From UBA4085 sp964556755 (GTDB taxonomy: Bacteria > Acidobacteriota > Aminicenantia > Aminicenantales > UBA4085), in the NCBI GenBank assembly GCA_964556755.1, contig CAZKXI010000002.1, positions 1 through 64,000 of the forward strand: a stretch of 64,000 nucleotides of DNA, read 5' to 3'. Both the position numbers and the translations under genes were made by a program. The notes under the pieces were generated by a model. It worked only from the letters and a program-made list of their open reading frames with translations, was not told the DNA's origin and did no database searches. Below are positions 16,352-25,633 of the stretch, piece after piece (position 1 is the first letter of the stretch; each line of letters opens with the position of its first letter).

Positions 16352-17362
16352 ATGCCGGGAAGGGCGAAGGAGGATGCCGCTTACCGGAGGCTGGTCCTCC
16401 TTCTCCTGGCCGCCCTGATCGGCTTGGCCCTCGTCTCGGTTCTCCTCGGCCGCTATCCCCGGACCGGGCTGGCCTCGCCGCGGGAGGTCATGGGCGACGA
16501 TCTGGCGCTGCGCCTGGTCTCGAGCCTGCGCCTGCCCCGAATTCTGGCCGCCATCCTCCTGGGGGCCGCCCTGGCTGCGGCGGGCGCCGTCTTTCAGACC
16601 CTCTTCCGCAATCCCCTGGTCGACTCCGGCTTCCTGGGCGTCTCCCAGGGGGCGACCTTCGGGGCATCGCTGGCCATCGTCCTGCTGGGGGGAGGCGCCG
16701 CTTCCGTCCAGCTCGGCGCGGCGGCCTTCTCCCTGGCCGGCTTGGCGGCCAGCTATGGATTGTCCCGGCGGATTCGCTTCGGCGGCTCGATTCTGCGCCT
16801 GGTCCTGTCGGGAATCATCGTCTCGTCTCTCTTCTCGGCCGGGACCGGCGTCTTGAAGTACATGGCCGACCCGCACAAGCAGCTCCCCGACCTGACGTTC
16901 TGGATGCTGGGAGGGCTTTGGAGCACCGCCTGGCCGGATGTGCTGCAGATCCTGCCCGTGACCGCCGCCGGGTTGGCCGTGATCTTCCTGATGCGCTGGC
17001 GGATGAACCTGCTGGCCCTGCGCGACGAGACGGCCTTCTCCCTGGGCGCCGCGCCCCGGACCGAGCGTCTCCTCCTCCTCCTGGCCGCCGCGGCCGTCAC
17101 GGCGGCCGTGGTCTGCAAGGCCGGTCAGGTCTCCTGGGTCGGGCTGATCATTCCCCACATCGCCCGCCGGATGGCCGGCTCCGACGCCCAACGGACCGTC
17201 CCCGTGTCCATGCTCCTGGGAGGGCTTTTTGTGCTCGCCTGCGACGACGGCTCCAGGACTCTGCTCGCCGGGGAGATCCCCCTCGGCATCCTGACCTCGA
17301 TCTTCGGCACTCTCGTCTTCCTTGGGCTTTTGATGAGACAGCGGCCGGGAGCCCGCCGATGA
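16352..17362 (+). CDS. FecCD/BtuC-family ABC importer permease
   Basis: The 336-residue membrane protein has about ten hydrophobic segments and family blocks LRLPRILAAILLGAALAAAGAV, FRNPLVDSGFLGVSQGA and GQVSWVGLIIPHIAR, the last lying before the ATPase-coupling loop. Members transport ferric siderophores, haem or vitamin B12 together with a helical-backbone binding protein. It starts 3 bp after the binding-protein stop and overlaps the ATPase gene by 4 bp (ATGA). Confidence 0.92.
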   Translation: MPGRAKEDAAYRRLVLLLLAALIGLALVSVLLGRYPRTGLASPREVMGDDLALRLVSSLRLPRILAAILLGAALAAAGAVFQTLFRNPLVDSGFLGVSQGATFGASLAIVLLGGGAASVQLGAAAFSLAGLAASYGLSRRIRFGGSILRLVLSGIIVSSLFSAGTGVLKYMADPHKQLPDLTFWMLGGLWSTAWPDVLQILPVTAAGLAVIFLMRWRMNLLALRDETAFSLGAAPRTERLLLLLAAAAVTAAVVCKAGQVSWVGLIIPHIARRMAGSDAQRTVPVSMLLGGLFVLACDDGSRTLLAGEIPLGILTSIFGTLVFLGLLMRQRPGARR

Positions 17363-18144
17363 CCGGCCCCCCGCCCGCCATCCGCTTGGAGGATGTCTCC
17401 TTCGCCTACGGGGCCGGAGGGCCGCTCGTCCTCCGCGAGGTCCGGGCGGACTTTCCCGCCGCCGCCGTGACCGCCCTGCTGGGCCCGAACGGATCGGGCA
17501 AGACGACTCTGCTCAACCTCGTCCTGGGCTGGCTGCGGCCGTCGGCGGGACGCATCTCCGTGGAAGGGCGAGCCGTTCCGGACGTCCCGCGCGACGAGCG
17601 AGGCCGGCGGGTGGGCCTGGTTCCGCAGAACGAGGCCCCGGCCTTCGACTTGGAGCTGTTTGAGTACGTCCTCCTCGGACGGGCCCCCTACCTGGGGCTT
17701 CTGGAGCGCCCGGGAGAGGCCGACCGGCAAGCCGCCCTGGCCGCGATCGAGATGGCCGGAATCTCCGACCTGGCCTCGCGCCCGATCCCGTCGCTGAGCG
17801 GCGGCGAAAGGCAGCTGGCGGCCATCGCCCGGGCCGTGGCCCAGGACCCCGCCATCCTCCTCCTGGACGAGCCGACGTCGCACTTGGACCTGGCCAATAC
17901 CCGGCGCGTGATGCGGCTCCTGGACAAGCTTCGGGCCGGAGGAAAGACGATCCTGATGACGACCCACGACCCCAACACGGCCGGGCTTCTCGCCGACGAG
18001 GCGGTCCTTCTGAAGTCCGGGCGCATCGTCGCCGCCGGGCCTCCGAGCGCGGTCTTGAACGCGGATGACCTCGGGCGGACCTACGGCGTGGACCTGGACG
18101 TCCGGGTCATCGACGGCCGGCCGGTGGTTCTGCATCGGCTGTAA
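17359..18144 (+). CDS. ATP-binding protein of the BtuD/FecE-type importer
   Basis: The 261-residue ABC ATPase has Walker A GPNGSGKTT, Q-loop VPQNE, signature LSGGERQLAAIARA, Walker B ILLLDEPTSHLD and the switch His in MTTHD. It powers the permease encoded just upstream. ATG 17359 overlaps the permease TGA. Its last 38 bp overlap the convergent dihydrouridine synthase gene. Confidence 0.93.
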   Translation: MTGPPPAIRLEDVSFAYGAGGPLVLREVRADFPAAAVTALLGPNGSGKTTLLNLVLGWLRPSAGRISVEGRAVPDVPRDERGRRVGLVPQNEAPAFDLELFEYVLLGRAPYLGLLERPGEADRQAALAAIEMAGISDLASRPIPSLSGGERQLAAIARAVAQDPAILLLDEPTSHLDLANTRRVMRLLDKLRAGGKTILMTTHDPNTAGLLADEAVLLKSGRIVAAGPPSAVLNADDLGRTYGVDLDVRVIDGRPVVLHRL

Positions 18145-19159
18145 GCCCGAGACGCCCGTCCGCGAGCGGGCGAGGGTAATGCTCGTCCAGGACGGCCCGC
18201 CAATCCTCGGCCGTCCGGACGGCCACGAAGGCCATCCGGATGCGCTTGGCGTGGGGATGCATCCGGCCGTAGCTGATGCCGAAATGGCGCATGACGAAGG
18301 CCGCCTTCCGCTCGCCGTAATGGGCCGCCGCGAGCGCGTAGTGGCGCTCCATCACGGCCCGCTGCTCGGCCAAGGAAGGGGTCTGAGGAGGCCTCCCCTC
18401 GGCCAGGGCGCGAAGCTGCCGGAAGAACCAGGGATTCCCGATCGCCCCCCGGGCCGCGGCGACGCCGTCGACGCCGGTCTCCGCGATCATCCTCAGGGCG
18501 TCGGCGGGCGCGCGGACGTCGCCCGATCCGATGATCGTCTCTCCGGGGAAGGCCGCCTTGACGGCCTTGAGGAAGGTCCAGTCGGCCTGGCCCTTGTACA
18601 TCTGCTCGACCGCCCGGGCGTGGACGCAGATGGAATCCGCCCCGGCCGCGAAGGCCCCGCGGGCGATGGCCCAGAAGGCTTCGCATCCGGCGTCACCGGC
18701 GGCGAAGGACTTGCGCAGCTTGATCGTCAAGGGCCGATCGGGAACGGCCTGGCGGACGGCCCGGATGACGTCGAGGGTCCCCTCCGGATCGGCCATCATG
18801 TGCCCGCCGCGCCGGCGCGAGACGACCTTCTTGACCGGGCAGGCGAAGTTGAGGTCGATGACGTCGAACCCGAGGTCCCGCAGGACGGCCGCCGCCCGGG
18901 CCATGAGATCCGGGTCCGAGCCCATGATCTGGCCCCCGACCGGGTGGTCGCCCTCGTCGCTTCGCAGGAGGTGGCGGCGGAGCTTGCCCTCGTGCAGGAG
19001 GAACTTGTCCAGCATGACCTCGGTGGTCGCGAACGGGGCGCCCAGCTCCCGGCAGATGGTCCGGTACGGCAGATCGCTATAGCCGGCCAGGGCGGCCAGG
19101 ACGACAGGCGTCGGGATCGTCAGCGATCCGATCCGCAGCGGCGGCAGGGACGGGTCCAT
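18107..19159 (-). CDS. dus: tRNA-dihydrouridine synthase
   Basis: Dus enzymes use FMN and NADPH to reduce specific uridines in tRNA. The 350-residue protein starts its TIM barrel with VVLAALAGYSDLPYR and has the active-site Cys107 in NFACPVKKVV, the FMN-contact GGxxM region and GSGDVRAPADA, then the C-terminal helical domain containing MRHFGISYGRMHPHAKRIR. The subclass (A, B or C) is not clear. I take ATG 19159 as start; an upstream in-frame TTG at 19195 would add 12 unsupported residues. Its 3' end overlaps the importer ATPase by 38 bp. Confidence 0.92.
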   Translation of the reverse strand: MDPSLPPLRIGSLTIPTPVVLAALAGYSDLPYRTICRELGAPFATTEVMLDKFLLHEGKLRRHLLRSDEGDHPVGGQIMGSDPDLMARAAAVLRDLGFDVIDLNFACPVKKVVSRRRGGHMMADPEGTLDVIRAVRQAVPDRPLTIKLRKSFAAGDAGCEAFWAIARGAFAAGADSICVHARAVEQMYKGQADWTFLKAVKAAFPGETIIGSGDVRAPADALRMIAETGVDGVAAARGAIGNPWFFRQLRALAEGRPPQTPSLAEQRAVMERHYALAAAHYGERKAAFVMRHFGISYGRMHPHAKRIRMAFVAVRTAEDWRAVLDEHYPRPLADGRLGLTADAEPPAGRR

Positions 19160-19270
19160 GGCCGCCAGTATAGCCGGACGGCGCGGGACCGGCAAATCGG
19201 GACCCGGGCCCGCGGGCCCGGAGAGGCTTCCCGGCTTCCGCCGATTCTGCTATCATCCCTCCCCGCAGCC

Positions 19271-20188
19271 ATGGCGCCCCTCATCAAGGCCGACAACCTG
19301 GTCAAGAGATTCGGCGACTTCACCGCCGTCGACGGGATCTCCTTCGAGATTCAGGAGGGCGAGTGCTTCGGCTTCCTGGGCCCCAACGGGGCCGGCAAGA
19401 CGACCACCGTCCGGATGATCCACTGCGTCTCGCCCCTGACCTCGGGCTCGATCGCCGTGGCCGGGCTTCCGGCCTCGGTCGACAATCGGGCCATCAAGGC
19501 CATGACCGGCGTCATCCCCCAGGAGATCACCCTGGACATCGACCTGACGGTCCGGGAGAACCTGATGGTCTTCTCCCGCTTCTTCGATATTCCCCGCCGG
19601 GATGCGCGGGCCCGGGTGGACGAGCTCCTGGCCTTCGTCGAGCTGGAGGCCAAGCGCGACAGCAAGATCGATCAGCTCTCGACCGGCATGAAGCGGCGGC
19701 TGCTGGTGGCCCGGGCCCTCCTCAACCGGCCCCGCCTGATCATCGCCGACGAGCCGACGACCGGCCTCGATCCGCAGGCCCGGCACCTGATCTGGCAGCG
19801 CCTGCGCCGGCTGAAGTCCCAGGGCGCGACCCTGATCCTGACCACCCAGTACATGGACGAGGCCCAGCAGCTCTGCGACCGCCTGGTGGTCATGGACCGG
19901 GGCCGGATCTTCAAGGAAGGCGTCCCGGGCCGGCTGATCGATGAGGAGATCGGCCGCGAGGTCGTCGAGATCCGGATCGGGCCGGAGGCGGATGCCCGCT
20001 TGATCGCCGATCTCGGCGGAGCCGCCCACGGTCACGAGCGGGTCGGCGACACGCTCTACTTCTACTGCCGCGACAGCCATGATCTCCGCAAGCGGCTGGC
20101 CGACATGGACCTGCCGGCGGTCGTCCACCGGCCGGCCACCATGGAGGACGTCTTCCTCAAGCTGACGGGGCGGAGCCTGGTCGAATGA
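19271..20188 (+). CDS. ABC-2 type exporter ATP-binding protein (NodI/DRA-like)
   Basis: The 305-residue protein has Walker A GPNGAGKTTT, a Q-loop at VIPQEITL, signature STGMKRRLLVARAL, Walker B LIIADEPTTGLDP and the switch His position occupied by Gln in LTTQYMDE, as in other members of this subfamily. The C-terminal 90 residues after the ATPase core are typical of drug, lipid or polysaccharide exporters. A TATCAT box (19251-19256) lies just upstream. It overlaps the permease start by 4 bp. Confidence 0.92.
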   Translation: MAPLIKADNLVKRFGDFTAVDGISFEIQEGECFGFLGPNGAGKTTTVRMIHCVSPLTSGSIAVAGLPASVDNRAIKAMTGVIPQEITLDIDLTVRENLMVFSRFFDIPRRDARARVDELLAFVELEAKRDSKIDQLSTGMKRRLLVARALLNRPRLIIADEPTTGLDPQARHLIWQRLRRLKSQGATLILTTQYMDEAQQLCDRLVVMDRGRIFKEGVPGRLIDEEIGREVVEIRIGPEADARLIADLGGAAHGHERVGDTLYFYCRDSHDLRKRLADMDLPAVVHRPATMEDVFLKLTGRSLVE

Positions 20189-20952
20189 ACCTGTCCCACC
20201 GCGTCGGCCACGTCTTCGTCCGCAATCTGGTCTCCTACAAGCGCTTCGTCCTGACCACCTTCATCGCCAGCCTGGTCCAGCCCCTCTTCTACCTGGTCAC
20301 CTTCGGCATCGGCATGGGCGCCTACATGGGCGGCTTCGGCGGCCGGCCCTATCTCCAATTCCTCGTCCCCGGCGTCATCATCTCCTCGGTCATGATGTCG
20401 TCCACCTTCGAGTGCCTCTACGGAACGTTCGTCAAGATCGTCCACGAGAGGCTCTACGACTCGCTGGTGGCGACCCCCGTCTCGGCCGAGGACGCCGTGA
20501 CCGGGGATATCCTGTGGGCCGCCTTCCGGGGCCTGATCTCGGGCAGCCTGATGATGATCGTGGCCGCCTTCATGGGCGTCACTCCGGTCACGATCTCCAG
20601 CGGCCTCCTGGTCATCGTGGTCATGGTCCTGGTCGGGATCCTGTTCGCCTCGCTGGCCATGATCGTGACGTCCTACGCCCCGAACTTCGACTTCTTCAAC
20701 TACTACACCGAGCTGGTCATCACCCCGATGCTCTTCTTCTCCGGCGTCTTCTTCCCGCTGGACAACTTTCCCGGCTGGATGAAGACCCTGGCCCAGTTCC
20801 TGCCCCTGACCCACGCCGTCGAGATCTCCCGGGCCGTCTACTCCGGCGTCTATCCGGCCCGGCTCCTGTTCAACCTCGCGGTCGGAATCGGGCTGGGCGT
20901 CCTGGCCTTCGTCTTCGGCCTCCGCCGGATGAAGAAGCGGCTGATCAAATAG
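20185..20952 (+). CDS. ABC-2 type exporter permease (NodJ-like)
   Basis: The 255-residue protein has six hydrophobic segments and the ABC-2 permease signature region FFSGVFFPLDNFPGWMK before the last segments. The best-known relatives, NodJ and drug-resistance permeases, export lipo-oligosaccharides or small lipophilic compounds. The substrate here is not known. It is co-transcribed with the ATPase through a 4-bp overlap. Confidence 0.92.
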   Translation: MNLSHRVGHVFVRNLVSYKRFVLTTFIASLVQPLFYLVTFGIGMGAYMGGFGGRPYLQFLVPGVIISSVMMSSTFECLYGTFVKIVHERLYDSLVATPVSAEDAVTGDILWAAFRGLISGSLMMIVAAFMGVTPVTISSGLLVIVVMVLVGILFASLAMIVTSYAPNFDFFNYYTELVITPMLFFSGVFFPLDNFPGWMKTLAQFLPLTHAVEISRAVYSGVYPARLLFNLAVGIGLGVLAFVFGLRRMKKRLIK

Positions 20953-21085
20953 CCGCCTCCGGCCGTCTGCCTCCCGCGGCCCCGTCCCGGCCGATCCCGC
21001 CGACCCTCCGACGCCTCCGCGCGCGGACCGGCTCACGAGGCCGAAGAAAGGCGACGGGGAAGATCTCAACGGGGAGGGAGAAGAC

Positions 21086-21158
21086 TGACCCGTGTAGGAC
21101 TCGAACCTACAACCCGCAGATTAAGAGTCTGCTGCTCTACCAATTGAGCTAACGGGCC
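21086..21158 (-). tRNA. tRNA-Lys (CTT)
   Basis: The 73-nt minus-strand cloverleaf has a 7-bp acceptor stem (GGCCCGT with ACGGGTC, one G-U), a D-arm GCTC..GAGC, an anticodon stem GCAGA/TCTGC around loop CTCTTAA (anticodon CTT), and a T-arm GTAGG-TTCGAGT-CCTAC. The 3' CCA is not encoded. Confidence 0.95.
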
Positions 21159-21172
21159 ATTGGAGGTCGCTT

Positions 21173-21201
21173 ATCTTAGCAAAAAGCCGGCGCTATTGCA
21201 A
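21173..21201 (-). promoter_or_regulatory. tRNA-Lys promoter
   Basis: Minus strand TTGCAA (21201-21196), 17-bp spacer, TAAGAT (21178-21173), 14 bp upstream of the tRNA 5' end. Confidence 0.7.
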
Positions 21202-21211
21202 AGCGGATCTT

Positions 21212-22294
21212 TCATCCCTCGGCGCCGGGACGGGGATCGGGCGCGGCGTCGGGCGAGGCCCCGGCTTCCGCCCCCGAGGCCAGGGCCTCGAGCGACCGGG
21301 CCATGTCGGGCGAGCCGATAAAGACCAGCGCGTCGCCCTCCCCCACCGCCGTGGACTTGCCCGGATTGAAGGAGAAGCCCTTCTGCCCGGCCCGCCGCAG
21401 GGCCACCAGCAGGGCGCCCGTCCTCTCCTCCAGCTTCAGCTCGGCCACGGTCCGTCCGGCCAGGGGGGATCCCGCCGGGAGGGTGACCTCGTCCACCCGC
21501 AGGACGCGCTCACGCTCCCGCAGCATCTGGTCCAGGAACGTCGTGGCCGCCGGCCGGATCATCTCCGAGACCATGCGCATGCCGCCGATGAAGGTCGGGG
21601 AGATGACCGAATCGGCCCCGGCCTTGACGATCTTCTTGTGCGACTGGACGTCCAAGGCCTTGGCCACGATGCGGAGGCGCGGATTCAGGCTGCGGGCGGT
21701 GATGACGGCGAAGAGGTTGGACTCGTCCGTGGGCAGGGAGGCCAGAAAGCCGCGGGCCCTCTCCACCCCGGCCTTGATCAGGACCTCGTCGTCGGTGGGA
21801 TCGCCCTGGAGGGAGGGAAACTCGCCCAGGCCGGCCAGCCGCGTCAGGGTCTCGCGGGACGGCTCCACGACGACGAACGTCTTGCGGGTCAGGAGCAGCT
21901 CCCGGATCACGGTCTGGGCCGTCTCGTCGCCGCCGGCGACGATGTAGTGCTCGCGCAGCCGCTGGATGGTCTTCTCCATCTTCCGTCTCCCCAGGATATT
22001 CTTCAGCTCGCCTTCGACGATGAAGGCGGTGATCGACGTCACCGCGTAGGCGATCGTCCCCAAGCAGATGAGAATGTAGACCGCGGCGAAGACCCGGGCC
22101 TCCGGGGTCAGCGCGTGGACCTCGCCGTAGCCGATGGTGGCCACGGTGATCACGGTCATATAGAGCGAGTCGAGGAGCGACCAGGCCGGCCCGTCGAAGC
22201 GGGGGCCTCCGAAGTACCGGAACCCGGCCGTGCCCAGGGCCAGGACGACCAGGAACATGGTCAGGGAGACTAAGATCCTGCGCTTGCCGCCCAT
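21212..22294 (-). CDS. potassium channel with RCK/TrkA-N and TrkA-C domains
   Basis: The 360-residue inner-membrane protein has two transmembrane helices (about residues 8-27 and 68-92) flanking a pore helix and the selectivity filter TIGYGE (53-58). A cytoplasmic RCK Rossmann domain starts at HYIVAGGDETAQ and a TrkA-C domain covers roughly 245-330 (VDEVTLPAGSPLAGRTVAEL). The Rossmann turn reads AGGDETA rather than the usual GxGxxG, so nucleotide binding may be altered. A Pro/Ala-rich C-terminal tail follows. It lies between two tRNA genes. Confidence 0.9.
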   Translation of the reverse strand: MGGKRRILVSLTMFLVVLALGTAGFRYFGGPRFDGPAWSLLDSLYMTVITVATIGYGEVHALTPEARVFAAVYILICLGTIAYAVTSITAFIVEGELKNILGRRKMEKTIQRLREHYIVAGGDETAQTVIRELLLTRKTFVVVEPSRETLTRLAGLGEFPSLQGDPTDDEVLIKAGVERARGFLASLPTDESNLFAVITARSLNPRLRIVAKALDVQSHKKIVKAGADSVISPTFIGGMRMVSEMIRPAATTFLDQMLRERERVLRVDEVTLPAGSPLAGRTVAELKLEERTGALLVALRRAGQKGFSFNPGKSTAVGEGDALVFIGSPDMARSLEALASGAEAGASPDAAPDPRPGAEG

Positions 22295-22367
22295 GCTTGC
22301 GATCCCGGGGCTAATCTATCACAGACGGGAGGGCAAGAGAAGGCGGCGGGAGGACGGGAAAGAAGAG

Positions 22368-22441
22368 CGTGCCTGAGAGGATTCGAACCTCCGACCTACG
22401 GCTCCGGAGGCCGTCGCTCTATCCAGCTGAGCTACAGGCAC
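22368..22441 (-). tRNA. tRNA-Arg (CCG)
   Basis: The 74-nt minus-strand cloverleaf has acceptor stem GTGCCTG/CAGGCAC, anticodon stem ACGGC/GCCGT with loop CTCCGGA (anticodon CCG), and T-arm GGAGG-TTCGAAT-CCTCT. No encoded CCA is seen. Confidence 0.95.
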
Positions 22442-22461
22442 GCCTGTCCGGACGGGCCCTA

Positions 22462-22490
22462 GTTATAGCCGAAACCGCCGGCCAAAGCAA
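22462..22490 (-). promoter_or_regulatory. tRNA-Arg promoter
   Basis: Minus strand TTGCTT (22490-22485), 17-bp spacer, TATAAC (22467-22462), 20 bp before the tRNA. It sits directly after the glnS stop codon. Confidence 0.7.
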
Positions 22491-22493
22491 GGT

Positions 22494-24191
22494 CTAGACG
22501 TTCGCCTTGCCCGACTTGACGATCCGGGCCCAGCTGTCGCGCAGCGTCACGGTCCGGTTGAAGACCGGCCGCCCGGGCCGGCTGTCACGGGAATCGACCG
22601 TGAAGTAGCCCTGGCGCTCGAACTGGAAGCGCTGACCGGGCCCGGCCCCGGCCAGGGACGGCTCGCCCATCGCGCCGGGCACGACCTCGAGGGAGCGGGG
22701 ATTGAGGTTGGCCTTCCAATCCTCCCCCTCCTCCAGCTCCGAGGGATCGCGCTTGGAGAAGAGGGTCTCGTAGAGGCGGACCTCGGCCGGGACCGCCGTC
22801 GCCGCCGCCACCCAGTGCAGAGTGGCCTTGGGGCTGCGGCCGTCGGGAGCGTCGCCGCCCCGGGTGGCCGGATCATAGGTGCAGCGCAGCTCCGTGATCT
22901 CGCCCGTGACCGGATCCTTGACCGCTTCGTTGCAGGTGATGAAGTAGGCGTACCGCAGCCGGACTTCGCGGCCGGGGGCCAGCCGGAAGAACTTCTTGGG
23001 CGGGTCCTCCAGGAAGTCCTCGCGCTCGATGTAGAGCTCCCGGCTGAAGGGAACCTTGCGGCTTCCGGCCGAGGCGTCCTCGGGATTGTTGACGCAATCC
23101 AAGTCCTCGCTCGCCCCTTCGGGGTAGTTCGTCAGGACGACCTTGAGCGGCCTCAGCACGGCCATGGCCCGCGGCGCGGTCCGGTTCAGCTCCTCGCGGA
23201 CGCAGCTCTCCAGGAAGGCCAGCTCGACGATGCTGTTGACCTTGGCCACGCCGACCTGCTCGGCGAAGCTCCGCAGGGCGGCCGGCGGGTATCCCCGCCG
23301 GCGCATGGCCGCCACGGTCGGCATGCGGGGGTCGTCCCAGCCGTCGACGACGCCCTCCTTGACCAGGGCCAGCAGCTTCCGCTTGCTGAGCAGGGTGTGG
23401 CTGAGGTAGAGGCGGGCGAACTCAATCTGCCGCGGATGGTGGATGCCGAGCTGATCGAGAAACCAGTCGTAGAGGGGCCGGTGGACCTCGAACTCCAGGG
23501 TGCAGATGGAGTGGGTGATGCCCTCCAGGGAGTCGCACTGGCCGTGGGCCCAGTCGTAGGTCGGGTAGATGCACCAGGCGTCGCCCTGGCGGTAGTGGTG
23601 CATCCGGCGGATGCGGTACATGACCGGGTCGCGCAGGAGGAGGTTCGGATGGGCCATATCGATCTTGGCCCGCAGCGACCGGGAGCCGTCGGCGAACTCC
23701 CCGGCCCTCATGCGGCGGAAGAGATCGAGGCTCTCGTCGGCCGTCCGATCCCGATACGGGCTCTCCTGCCCCGGCTTGGTCAGGGTGCCGCGCGTCGCGG
23801 TCACCTGCTCGGCGCTCAGGTCGCAGACGTACGCCCGGCCCTTGCGGATGAGGTCCTCGGCGTAGTCGTAGAGGCGCCCGTAGTAGTCGGAGGCATAGTA
23901 CTCCCGGTCGGCCCAGTCGTAGCCCAGCCAGCGGACGTCCTCCTTGATCGAGGCGACGTACTCGATCTCCTCCTTCTCCGGGTTGGTGTCGTCGAAGCGC
24001 AGGTTGCAGGTCCCGCCGTACTCGGCGGCCAAGCCGAAGTTGATGCCCAGGGACTTGACGTGGCCGATGTGGATGTAGCCGTTGGGCTCGGGCGGGAAGC
24101 GCGTCGCCACCCGCCCGCCGTTCTTGCCGGCGGCCCGGTCGGCCTCGACGATGTCGCGGATGAAATGGTCCTTGGGCTTGGTCTCGCTCAT
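22494..24191 (-). CDS. glnS: glutaminyl-tRNA synthetase
   Basis: GlnRS charges tRNA-Gln with glutamine. The 565-residue protein has the class I HIGH motif (residues 41-44) in PPEPNGYIHIGHVKS, the GlnRS-type RFDDTNPEKE, and the KMSKS-equivalent LLSKRKL near residue 268, followed by the two C-terminal beta-barrels (KVPFSRELYIEREDF to FNRTVTLRDSW). Start ATG 24191 overlaps the gltX stop (ATGA), so the pair is translationally coupled. A direct GlnRS route means glutamine charging need not depend on GatCAB. Confidence 0.96.
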   Translation of the reverse strand: MSETKPKDHFIRDIVEADRAAGKNGGRVATRFPPEPNGYIHIGHVKSLGINFGLAAEYGGTCNLRFDDTNPEKEEIEYVASIKEDVRWLGYDWADREYYASDYYGRLYDYAEDLIRKGRAYVCDLSAEQVTATRGTLTKPGQESPYRDRTADESLDLFRRMRAGEFADGSRSLRAKIDMAHPNLLLRDPVMYRIRRMHHYRQGDAWCIYPTYDWAHGQCDSLEGITHSICTLEFEVHRPLYDWFLDQLGIHHPRQIEFARLYLSHTLLSKRKLLALVKEGVVDGWDDPRMPTVAAMRRRGYPPAALRSFAEQVGVAKVNSIVELAFLESCVREELNRTAPRAMAVLRPLKVVLTNYPEGASEDLDCVNNPEDASAGSRKVPFSRELYIEREDFLEDPPKKFFRLAPGREVRLRYAYFITCNEAVKDPVTGEITELRCTYDPATRGGDAPDGRSPKATLHWVAAATAVPAEVRLYETLFSKRDPSELEEGEDWKANLNPRSLEVVPGAMGEPSLAGAGPGQRFQFERQGYFTVDSRDSRPGRPVFNRTVTLRDSWARIVKSGKANV

Positions 24192-25480
24192 TGCGCGGCT
24201 TCCTTCATGCGGCGGAGGACGGTCTCCCGCCCCAGCAGCTCCATGATCTCGAACAGCCCCGCCCCGCGGGTCTTGCCGGAGACGGCCATGCGGGCCGGGT
24301 GGATCAGCGCGGCGGGCTTCATCCCCTTCTCGGAAGCCAGCTCGCGGCAAAGGGCCTCGATGCGGTCGTGGCTCCAGGCGTCCAGGCCGGCCAGGCGGAC
24401 GGCGAAGAGGTCCAGGGCGGCCTTCCCTTCGGCCGTGGCGAGGTGCTTGGCCCGCCCCTCCTCCTCGCAGGCGAAGTCGTCCTTGAAGAAAAAGTCGGCC
24501 ATTCGGCCGAACTCCCTCAGGGTCTTGATCCGGATGCGGTACTGCTCGGCCGCCTGGGCCAGCCTCTCCCGCGGCAGGCGGTCCGGGTCCATCCCGTCGG
24601 AGCGCAGCTGGGTCGCGATAAGGTCGGTGTAGGCTCCGGCCGGGAGCTTGAGGATGTACTCGCCATTCATCCACTTCAGCTTGAGCGGGTCGAACTTGGC
24701 CTGCACGCCGCTCATGTCCTCGATCCGGAAGATCTCGGACGCCTCCGGCAGGCTCAGGATCTCCCGCCCGCCCGGAGGGGTCCAGCCGAGGAGGATGAGG
24801 TAGTTGGCCAGGGCGGCCGGCAGGAAGCCCTCGGCCTTGTACTCGGCCACCGAGACGCCGCCGTGCCGCTTGCTCAGCTTGGAGCCGTCCGGGCCCAAGA
24901 TGAGCGGCATGTGGCCGAAGCGGGGCGGGGTCCAGCCGAAGGCCTCGTAGAAGAGGATCTGCTTGGGAGTGTTGGAGATGTGGTCATCGCCCCGGAGGAT
25001 GTGGGTGACGCCCTGGGCGGCGTCGTCGATGACGCAGCAGAAGTTATAGGCCGGCGAGCCGTCGGACTTGATCAGGACCTGGTCTTTGAGCGTCTCGCTG
25101 GCGACGGCGATGCGACCGTGGATGAGGTCTTCGAAGGCGACCGTCCGGCCGGGCGCGACCCGGAAGAGGACGGCCTCCCCCTCCCGGTAGGCCGCGCCGC
25201 GGGCCACCAGCTCCTCGGCCCGCTGCCGGTAGAGCTCGAAGCGGCCGCTCTGGCGGATGGGCTCCCCGTCCCAGTCCAAGCCCAGCCAGCGAAGGTCTTC
25301 CAGAATCTCATTCAGGAAGCGGCTCTCCGAGCGGACCTGGTCGGTGTCCTCGATCCGCAGCAGGAAGCGTCCGCCGCGGCTGCGGGCCGCCAGCCAGTTG
25401 AAGAGGGCCGTGCGGGCCGACCCCAGATGCAGAAAGCCGGTCGGGCTGGGCGCAAACCGAACAATCACCTTGTCGTCCAC
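24188..25480 (-). CDS. gltX: glutamyl-tRNA synthetase
   Basis: The 430-residue class I synthetase charges tRNA-Glu. It has RFAPSPTGFLHLGSART at the N-terminus, GDDHISNTPKQ, and KLSKRHG (KMSKS-type) near residue 200. It is somewhat shorter than the usual 460-480 residues, the reduction lying in the C-terminal anticodon-binding part. GTG 25480 is preferred: GAGG lies seven bases upstream and the conserved VRFAPSPTG begins six codons later. An upstream ATG in the same frame adds 28 unconserved residues. Confidence 0.95.
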   Translation of the reverse strand: MDDKVIVRFAPSPTGFLHLGSARTALFNWLAARSRGGRFLLRIEDTDQVRSESRFLNEILEDLRWLGLDWDGEPIRQSGRFELYRQRAEELVARGAAYREGEAVLFRVAPGRTVAFEDLIHGRIAVASETLKDQVLIKSDGSPAYNFCCVIDDAAQGVTHILRGDDHISNTPKQILFYEAFGWTPPRFGHMPLILGPDGSKLSKRHGGVSVAEYKAEGFLPAALANYLILLGWTPPGGREILSLPEASEIFRIEDMSGVQAKFDPLKLKWMNGEYILKLPAGAYTDLIATQLRSDGMDPDRLPRERLAQAAEQYRIRIKTLREFGRMADFFFKDDFACEEEGRAKHLATAEGKAALDLFAVRLAGLDAWSHDRIEALCRELASEKGMKPAALIHPARMAVSGKTRGAGLFEIMELLGRETVLRRMKEAAQ

Positions 25481-25534
25481 GTGGAAACCTCGGCGGGTCG
25501 TGACGCGGGAGGCCCGGGCCTCCTCGGCCCTCCA

Positions 25535-25564
25535 GGTATAGCATATCCGGGCCGCCGTTGCCAA
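25535..25564 (-). promoter_or_regulatory. gltX-glnS promoter
   Basis: Minus strand TTGGCA (25564-25559), 18-bp spacer, TATACC (25540-25535), giving a leader of about 48 nt before the GTG start. Confidence 0.5.
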
Positions 25565-25616
25565 TCCCGCCGGGCCGCCCGCCGCGGCGGCCGACCGGAC
25601 CGGCCGCGCGCGTTCA

Positions 25617-25625
25617 TGATATAAT
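25617..25625 (+). promoter_or_regulatory. extended -10 promoter of the GNAT gene
   Basis: TGaTATAAT (25617-25625) is a perfect extended -10. Transcription would start at about 25632, leaving almost no leader before ATG 25634. No -35 is visible. Confidence 0.5.
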
Positions 25626-25633
25626 GCCCGGCC

